Notes under the pieces: model-generated
Told to the model about the DNA's origin: nothing
Databases searched by the model: none
The model's input: the letters and a program-made list of their open reading frames with translations, nothing else
Position numbers and translations under genes: made by a program
Shown: piece after piece, positions 59,325 to 64,000 of the stretch
Numbering within the stretch: position 1 is the stretch's first letter
Layout of the letters: every line of letters begins with the position of its first letter
DNA from: Bradyrhizobium yuanmingense
Lineage (GTDB): Bacteria > Pseudomonadota > Alphaproteobacteria > Rhizobiales > Xanthobacteraceae
Direction of reading: 5' to 3'
DNA length: 64,000 nucleotides
Assembly (NCBI RefSeq): GCF_029167105.1
Contig: NZ_JARFML010000007.1
Location: 62,001-126,000 of the forward strand

Positions 59325-59639
59325 ATGCCAGCCGCCTTCTTCGTCGTTCGCGCCGTCGTTCCCGACGCCGAAATGCGCGCTGCTTTCGACCGTTGGTACG
59401 AGACGGAACATCTGCCCGACGCGGTGAAGGCTTTCGGCGTGAGCAAGGCGTGGCGATTCTGGAGCCTGGACGATCCCTCGCTGCACCAGGCGATGTATCA
59501 GTTTGATGACGAGGCCAATCTGAACGCGATGCTGAAAGGTGACGCGCTAAAGAAGCTCGTCGCCGATTTCAACCGCGACTGGCCTGACGTGAAGCGCTCG
59601 CGCGAGACGCTGGTGCTGGCGCAGGAGTTCGCGACGTAG
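59325..59639 (+). CDS. EthD-like/dimeric alpha-beta-barrel small protein
   Basis: A 104-residue protein with a strong AGGAGGAAA site upstream of the ATG at 59325. The pattern FFVVRAVVPDAEMRAAFDRW then YETEHLPDAVKAFGVSKAWR matches stress-responsive or EthD-like ferredoxin-fold proteins. Longer frames reaching 59172 run antisense to the GST gene. Ligand or reaction unknown. Confidence 0.75.
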   Translation: MPAAFFVVRAVVPDAEMRAAFDRWYETEHLPDAVKAFGVSKAWRFWSLDDPSLHQAMYQFDDEANLNAMLKGDALKKLVADFNRDWPDVKRSRETLVLAQEFAT

Positions 59640-59779
59640 CGAGATCCTGTAACCCGGATGGAGTTACGAATTCTTCATTCGGCTCGCAAGAATCTGAACG
59701 CTGGCTTCAGCTTCGGTTCATGGCGTTGCAGCGACATTCCTTCTGCATCACAAGCACGATGATCCAAGAAGGAAGAACC

Positions 59780-60064
59780 ATGGAGCGCCGGAACTTTTTG
59801 AAACTTGCATTCGGCATTACGGCGGGAGCCGCTGCCTTTGCCGCGACTGCGCAGGCGGCGCCGCTGTCTCCGCAGCCGGTCGGTGATCCCGCTCGCATGC
59901 CGCAAGGCAATGCCGACGCTCATCCTGCGGTCACCACCAGCGAGGAAGCTGCGCAGCTCGCTCCCGAGCAGGTTCACTGGCGTGGGCGTGGCCGCCACTG
60001 GGGCTGGCACCGCCGTCATTGGCGCCGGCATCGCCGGCGCTGGCACCGTCGCCATTATTGGTAA
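59780..60064 (+). CDS. Small Tat-exported protein with Arg/His/Trp-rich tail
   Basis: A 94-residue protein from ATG at 59780 with an AAGGAAG site. The signal MERRNFLKLAFGITAGAAAF carries a near-ideal twin-arginine motif (RRNFLK) and an AQA cleavage site. The mature part is short, with a linker and then a C-terminal stretch built from Trp, His and Arg (HWRGRGRHWGWHRRHWRRHR). Such tails can bind metal, heme or polyanions; this is inference. Similar small proteins are known to me only as uncharacterised. Confidence 0.7.
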   Translation: MERRNFLKLAFGITAGAAAFAATAQAAPLSPQPVGDPARMPQGNADAHPAVTTSEEAAQLAPEQVHWRGRGRHWGWHRRHWRRHRRRWHRRHYW

Positions 60065-60164
60065 GCTCGCGACCATTCGCGGACTCGACGGGGATCGCCG
60101 CTGGCGGTCCCCGTTTCGATTTGGGGCGTGCTCCGGTTCCGCGGCGGACAGATCTTCAGCAACA

Positions 60165-60199
60165 AAAATGGCCGCGCAGGCTTGCCGCGCGGCCATTTT
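60165..60199. terminator. Bidirectional intrinsic terminator between converging genes
   Basis: AAAATGGCCGCGC (60165-60177) pairs perfectly with GCGCGGCCATTTT (60187-60199), with a 9-nt loop. The A-run on one side and T-run on the other allow termination on both strands. It sits between the Tat-exported gene and the GCG protein gene. Confidence 0.9.
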
Positions 60200-60217
60200 G
60201 CAACGGGATGGAGAAGA

Positions 60218-60472
60218 TCAGTACGGGCGGCAGCGGCCGGCGTACCAGCGGAAGCCGTAGGGGCACACGCGCGCACGCGGCACGACGACGACTGGCGCCG
60301 GGGCGACTACCACAGGGGCGGGCCGCACGACCACCGCGCCACGCATCGGGCGGCACTGACCATAGGGGCCGCGATAAAACCCTCGGCCGCAGCCCTCGGC
60401 GGCGCTGGCCGCCTCGCTGAAACCGACGACGGCCGCGCTGGCGAGCATGACGGCGGCTAACAGGTATTTCAT
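60218..60472 (-). CDS. Small exported Cys/Pro-rich protein with GCGxGFYRGPYGxCRP motif
   Basis: An 84-residue protein starting at 60472 (MKYLLAAVMLASAAVVGF, cleavage AASAAE). The mature start GCGRGFYRGPYGQCRPM resembles what I recall as the GCG_CRPN prefix-to-repeats family. A Pro/Val-rich stretch of APVVVAPAPVVVVP follows, then a second Cys pair in CPYGFRWYAGRCRPY. Function unknown; presumably periplasmic or secreted. Confidence 0.75.
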   Translation of the reverse strand: MKYLLAAVMLASAAVVGFSEAASAAEGCGRGFYRGPYGQCRPMRGAVVVRPAPVVVAPAPVVVVPRARVCPYGFRWYAGRCRPY

Positions 60473-60666
60473 TTTTGATCTTCCTTCTTGTCCTTTGGGG
60501 GCAGGCTTCGGGGGATGGCGCTTGTGGCGCACAATGAATCAAGAGACACGATTCGACACGTTAAATCTCGGACGTGCCGACACGTCGCGATCCAAACCTG
60601 CCAATCATGACCTGAATGCGGCATGAACGTTCCCCGCCTTTGGCCTCGGACGACACGCAGCTGTCG

Positions 60667-61677
60667 CTAGCGGCCGAGAAAGCCCAGCACCAGTTCCTTG
60701 TACGTCTCCGGTGCCTCAAGGAAGACGAGATGGCCCGTGTCGGGGATCACCTCGGCCCGCGCGTTCGGCATCTTCGCGGCGAGCTGCTTCGCAAGCTCTG
60801 CGTTCTGCCCCATCTTGGCCCGCAGCGCTTCCGGCGCGAGCGGCCGGCCCGGTGCGTTGTGGTCGTCCGCGCCCATGATGAACAGCGTCGGTGTCGCGAT
60901 CAGCGGGATCTCGTGCGCCACCGGCTCGCGATAGATCATCTGGCCGGAAGAGACGAAGGCGCGCAGCCAGCGCGGATAGTCCGGGCTGCCCTTGATGTTG
61001 AAGCGGGCCTCGATGAACGGCGTGATCGCCTCGGCCGGCAGCTTGATTGCGTAATTGGTCTGGAGCTGCTTGCGATAGCCGTCGGCGGTGAGCTTGTCCT
61101 CGGTCTCGATCATCCTCTCGGTCGGCGTCGGCGGCACGTAGAGGCGGTAGTCCTCGAGCCCGATCGGCGCGGTCAGCACCAGATGGACAAGACGGTCCGG
61201 ATAGGCGCGGGCGATGCGCACCCCTAACATGCCGCCGAGCGAATGCGCGACGATCTCGGTCTTGTCGATCTTGAGGTGATCGAGCAGCGCAATGGTGTTG
61301 CGCGCCAGATTGTCGAAATGCAGCTCGCCCGCCGGTTTGGAAGACTTGCCGAAGCCGACCTGGTCCGGCACCACGACGCGATAACCGGCCTCGCTCAGCA
61401 TCTTGATGACAGGCGCCCAATAGCTCGACGGAAAATTGCGCCCGTGCAGCAGCACGACTGTGCGGCCGTTCGGCCGTGCCGCGGCGACATCCATATAGGC
61501 CATGCTGAGCTGCTCGCCGTCGTTGACGACGGGGAGCAAGTGCACGGGGTAGGGATAGGCAAAGCCTTCGAGCGCGATGCCATAGGGTTCGCGGGGCGCG
61601 GCATCGGCGGCGTGGGTCGCTGTGAGTTGGGACGTAAGAAGGGCGGCAGCGAGCGCGGCCAGGAAGATGCGGTTCAT
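60667..61677 (-). CDS. Exported alpha/beta hydrolase
   Basis: A 336-residue hydrolase with signal peptide (MNRIFLAALAAALLTSQ, ending THAADA). The nucleophile is Ser146 in AHSLGG; VVLLHGRNF forms the oxyanion side, and His316 lies in PDTGHLVFLEAPE. ADDHNAPG supplies the likely acid region. Substrate unknown; esterase, lactonase or epoxide-type activities are possible. The 5' extension to 61779 is the translated REP element at 61688-61767 (it spells MAGLDPAIHVF), not real coding sequence. Confidence 0.87.
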   Translation of the reverse strand: MNRIFLAALAAALLTSQLTATHAADAAPREPYGIALEGFAYPYPVHLLPVVNDGEQLSMAYMDVAAARPNGRTVVLLHGRNFPSSYWAPVIKMLSEAGYRVVVPDQVGFGKSSKPAGELHFDNLARNTIALLDHLKIDKTEIVAHSLGGMLGVRIARAYPDRLVHLVLTAPIGLEDYRLYVPPTPTERMIETEDKLTADGYRKQLQTNYAIKLPAEAITPFIEARFNIKGSPDYPRWLRAFVSSGQMIYREPVAHEIPLIATPTLFIMGADDHNAPGRPLAPEALRAKMGQNAELAKQLAAKMPNARAEVIPDTGHLVFLEAPETYKELVLGFLGR

Positions 61678-61687
61678 CACGGTCTCC

Positions 61688-61767
61688 GTCATGCCCGGGC
61701 TTGTCCCGGGCATCCACGTGCCAGCCGCAGTAAAGACGTGGATGGCCGGGTCAAGCCCGGCCATGAC
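61688..61767. repeat. REP/BIME-like palindromic repeat pair
   Basis: GTCATGCCCGGGCTTGTCCC and the downstream inverted copy CGGGTCAAGCCCGGCCATGAC form a head-to-head pair around a CACGTG...CACGTC-type centre. This is the characteristic Bradyrhizobium dispersed palindrome. It is transcribed just upstream of the hydrolase start and related to the hairpin at 7970-7994. Confidence 0.92.
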
Positions 61768-61816
61768 GAGAGTGCGCATTCACACGCAAACGTGTGATTT
61801 CACGCAGCCTGTGTGA

Positions 61817-62515
61817 TCAGTCCTTCCCACCGCCGAACAGCGCAGCGAACTGCTTCTCGCCGGTACGGGTGAAATTCACGACGCGGCTGCCGGGCGTGGG
61901 ATCGCGCGCGGCCCATTTCAGCTCGGCGAAGCGTTGCATCATGGCCGCGCCCAACGTGCCGGCGAGGTGGTGCCTCCGCTCGCTCCAGTCGAGGCAGGCC
62001 TTGCACACCGGGCGGCGCGGATGGCTGAGCATGTCGGGCGAGATCTGCAAGTGCTTGGCGAGAAAGCGCTCGCCCTCCGCCGTCAGCTCGATCTCCTGCT
62101 TCCTCTGCCTGACCAGATGCCGTTCGCGCAAGGAGTCCAGCATCTGCACCCCGAGATCGCCGGCGAGATGGTCGTAGCAGATCCGCGCGCGCCGCAGCGC
62201 CGGATCCTTCGGCCCGGTGCGCACGCGCATATGGCCGGTCCGCGCGGCAAGGCCGGCGAGCCCCTCGAGCACGCCGGCGACGTCGTCGTCGGTGAGGCGG
62301 TAATAGCGGTGGCGGCCCTGTTTCTCCGGCTCGATCAGGCCGCCGGCCTCGAGCTTCGACAGATGCGAGCTCGCGGTCTGCGGCGTAATGCCGGCCTCCT
62401 GAGCCAGCTCGCTCGCCGTGAGCGCACGGCCGTTCATCAGCGCCGTGAGCATGTTGGCGCGGGCGGGGTCGCCGACCAGCGAGGCGACCATGGCGATGTC
62501 GGGCCCTGATTTCAT
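61817..62515 (-). CDS. ArsR-type winged-helix regulator
   Basis: A 232-residue regulator starting at 62515 ([19 protein letters not shown]). The N-terminal winged helix is ArsR-like: [20 protein letters not shown], then [20 protein letters not shown]. The C-terminal extension contains [20 protein letters not shown], a short Cys-containing segment that may be structural. The extended frame to 62704 is repeat sequence. Effector unknown. It is divergent from the NIPSNAP gene. Confidence 0.85.
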   Translation of the reverse strand: MKSGPDIAMVASLVGDPARANMLTALMNGRALTASELAQEAGITPQTASSHLSKLEAGGLIEPEKQGRHRYYRLTDDDVAGVLEGLAGLAARTGHMRVRTGPKDPALRRARICYDHLAGDLGVQMLDSLRERHLVRQRKQEIELTAEGERFLAKHLQISPDMLSHPRRPVCKACLDWSERRHHLAGTLGAAMMQRFAELKWAARDPTPGSRVVNFTRTGEKQFAALFGGGKD

Positions 62516-62576
62516 GCTTCGATGGTAACCGAAGCGTTGGTGTCGGGCAAGGGCGTAGCGTGTCACAACGAACACG

Positions 62577-62686
62577 TCATTGCGAGCAGCGCAGCCGTAA
62601 GGTTGGGCAAAGGAGCGCAGCGACGTGCCCACCAATCGTCGTTGCTGACAAGGGACGTGGGCACGCTTCGCTTTGCCCACCCTACG
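62577..62686. repeat. Inverted repeat pair (TGGGCA...TGCCCA family)
   Basis: TGGGCA (62604-62609) pairs with TGCCCA (62626-62631), and GTGGGCA (62657-62663) pairs with TGCCCAC (62674-62680) just downstream, followed by CCTACG. The left border TCATTGCGAGC matches a common rhizobial intergenic repeat. It fills most of the gap between the ArsR and NIPSNAP genes. Confidence 0.8.
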
Positions 62687-62724
62687 AGACTTTGCTTGCT
62701 GCAACGATCAATCAGGAGCCCATC

Positions 62725-63033
62725 ATGTCCGTCACCGTCTTCATCCGCTACCAGCTCGATCCCTTCAAGCGCGCGCAGTTCGAGGAATATGCGAAGCGCT
62801 GGCTCACCATCATCCCGAGATGTGGCGGCGAGTTGATCGGCTACTTCATGCCGCATGAGGGCACCAACAACATCGCCTCCGCCCTGATCTCGTTCGAGAG
62901 CCTGGCCGCCTATGAAGCCTATCGCAAACGGCTGCGCGCCGATCTCGACGGCATGGCAAACTTCAACTTTGCGGAGGCGGAGAAATTCATCCTCGCCGAG
63001 GAACGCACCTTCCTGCGCAAGGTGGTATTGTAG
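62725..63033 (+). CDS. NIPSNAP family protein
   Basis: A 102-residue NIPSNAP-like ferredoxin-fold protein, starting at 62725 ([25 protein letters not shown] upstream). [20 protein letters not shown] and [20 protein letters not shown] are typical. Frames reaching 62560 are repeat sequence. Biological role unknown. Confidence 0.8.
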   Translation: MSVTVFIRYQLDPFKRAQFEEYAKRWLTIIPRCGGELIGYFMPHEGTNNIASALISFESLAAYEAYRKRLRADLDGMANFNFAEAEKFILAEERTFLRKVVL

Positions 63034-63042
63034 GTCCGCGCC

Positions 63043-63090
63043 AGCATGATCCGGAAAAGTGCAGTGCGGTTTTCCGAAGGAGATCATGCT
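63043..63090. repeat. AGCATGATC inverted repeat
   Basis: AGCATGATC (63043-63051) at one end pairs with GATCATGCT (63082-63090) at the other, and GGAAAA/TTTTCC forms an inner stem. It lies between the NIPSNAP and monooxygenase-like genes, 9 nt after the first stop. Confidence 0.85.
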
Positions 63091-63109
63091 CAAATGAGAG
63101 GAGACGCCC

Positions 63110-63460
63110 ATGATCGCCGTGATCTTCGAGGTCTGGCCCAAGCCGGAACATCGCCAGGACTATTTCGATCTCGCGGCCGATCTGAGGCCGCTGCTGCAGA
63201 CCATCGACGGCTTCATCTCGGTCGAGCGCTTCGAGAGCCTGACCGAGAAGGGCAAGATCCTGTCGGTGTCGTTCTGGCGCGATGAGGCGGCAGTCGCCGC
63301 CTGGCGCAACACCATGGAGCATCGCCGCACCCAGGCCAGGGGCCGTGCAAAAATCTTCGCAGATTATCATCTGCGCATCGCCAGCGTGATTCGGGACTAT
63401 GGCATGACCGACCGCGAGCAGGCCCCGAAGGACAGCCGCGCGGTGCACGACGCGCACTAG
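63110..63460 (+). CDS. Antibiotic biosynthesis monooxygenase-type (ABM) protein
   Basis: A 116-residue ABM-domain protein: MIAVIFEVWPKPEHRQDYFD, DGFISVERFESLTEKGKILS and AVAAWRNTMEHRRTQARG. Such dimeric barrels include small oxygenases and heme-degrading enzymes; actual activity unknown. It is in tandem with the NIPSNAP gene, with a repeat in between. Confidence 0.82.
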   Translation: MIAVIFEVWPKPEHRQDYFDLAADLRPLLQTIDGFISVERFESLTEKGKILSVSFWRDEAAVAAWRNTMEHRRTQARGRAKIFADYHLRIASVIRDYGMTDREQAPKDSRAVHDAH

Positions 63461-63511
63461 CGGACTCGAGAACGCGCGCCTATCTCTGCGCGGCCAACAA
63501 GGGAGAGAAAC

Positions 63512-64000
63512 ATGCATGTGACGACCGCTGACAAGCGCGCGACGTTCAGGAAGATGCACGAGAGCGGCTGCTTCATCCTGCCCAATCCGGTCGATGTCGG
63601 CAGCGCGAAAGCCTTGCAGCATCTCGGTTTCAAGGCGATCGCGTCATCGAGCGCGGGCTTTGCCTGGACCATCGGCAAGGCCGACAATCACGTCACCGTC
63701 GAGGACGTCTGTCAGCATCTGGCAGCATTGAGCTCGGCTGTCGACATCCCCGTGAACGCCGATTTCGAGGGTGGCTTTGCGGTCGAGCCCGACAAGGTCG
63801 CGGACAATGTCGAGCGCGGTGTGCGCACCGGCGTCGCAGGCCTGTCGATCGAGGATTCCACCGGCGACAAGGACAAGCCGCTCTACGACCACGTGCTCGC
63901 GGTCGAGCGTATCAAGGCCTCGCGCAAGGCGATCGGCGACAGCGGCACGCTGCTGGTCGGCCGCTGCGAGGCCTATCTGTGGGGCGTGACCGATCTCAAG
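63512..64000 (+). CDS. Isocitrate lyase/PEP mutase superfamily protein (partial)
   Basis: The window ends inside this gene; 163 codons are present from ATG 63512, preceded by GGGAGAGAAA. The TIM-barrel pattern is clear: FILPNPVDVGSAKALQHLGF, AIASSSAGFAWTIGKAD, VNADFEGGFAVEPDKVADNV (with the metal-ligand Asp region) and GVAGLSIEDSTGDKDKPLYD. Members cleave or form C-C or P-C bonds in 2-hydroxy acids; the exact reaction is not determinable from the fragment. Confidence 0.85.
   Translation, partial: MHVTTADKRATFRKMHESGCFILPNPVDVGSAKALQHLGFKAIASSSAGFAWTIGKADNHVTVEDVCQHLAALSSAVDIPVNADFEGGFAVEPDKVADNVERGVRTGVAGLSIEDSTGDKDKPLYDHVLAVERIKASRKAIGDSGTLLVGRCEAYLWGVTDLK

Noticed and set aside
61678..61779. 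N-terminal extension of the alpha/beta hydrolase
   Set aside because: It is translated repeat DNA; the signal peptide begins at the ATG at 61677.

Overview
The window reads as one contiguous stretch of a high-GC alphaproteobacterial chromosome, almost certainly Bradyrhizobium or a close relative in the Nitrobacteraceae. The ribosomal protein, RpoB/RpoC, EF-G and EF-Tu sequences are of the rhizobial type. The intergenic regions carry several palindromic repeat families that I associate with Bradyrhizobium genomes. No tRNA, rRNA, insertion sequence, prophage or CRISPR array was seen.

Positions 1-38,000 hold the main transcription and translation gene blocks, all on the + strand. The rplK tail, rplA, rplJ, rplL, rpoB and rpoC come first, with a 2-hydroxyacid dehydrogenase gene and a structured leader between rplA and rplJ. 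A strong terminator follows rpoC. Two non-ribosomal genes come next: an FAD oxidoreductase fused to a SAM methyltransferase-like domain, and an ABC exporter half-transporter with acidic tails at both ends. Then follow the str operon (rpsL, rpsG, fusA, tuf) and the S10, spc and alpha operons from rpsJ to rplQ, closed by a strong terminator at 37,861-37,889. The most unusual feature is a second, divergent SecY-like gene at 32,992-34,203. It lies between secY and adk and overlaps each by ATGA. It lacks the region of the plug helix, the critical cytoplasmic-loop arginine and the usual C-terminal tail. The adk gene itself encodes a long histone-H1-like Lys/Ala tail.

Positions 38,000-64,000 are mixed housekeeping and accessory genes. 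They include an SDR/DUF1330 pair, an amidase with a Bug/TctC-type binding protein, an MDR oxidoreductase divergent from an HxlR regulator, an OprO/P-like porin, a DegQ-like protease followed by rarA and a large-subunit-type pseudouridine synthase, an ATP12 assembly factor, a FliK-like/FlhB-C pair, a class D beta-lactamase, a propionyl-CoA carboxylase beta subunit, a GST, an alpha/beta hydrolase and an ArsR-type regulator. Several small exported proteins and several small dimeric alpha/beta-barrel proteins are scattered through it. The window ends inside a PEP mutase/isocitrate lyase superfamily gene. One small secreted-protein gene at about 50,040 looks frameshifted.

Starts were moved to internal ATG/GTG/TTG codons wherever Shine-Dalgarno spacing or family length demanded it. 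All family assignments are made by eye from the sequence; no database search was possible.
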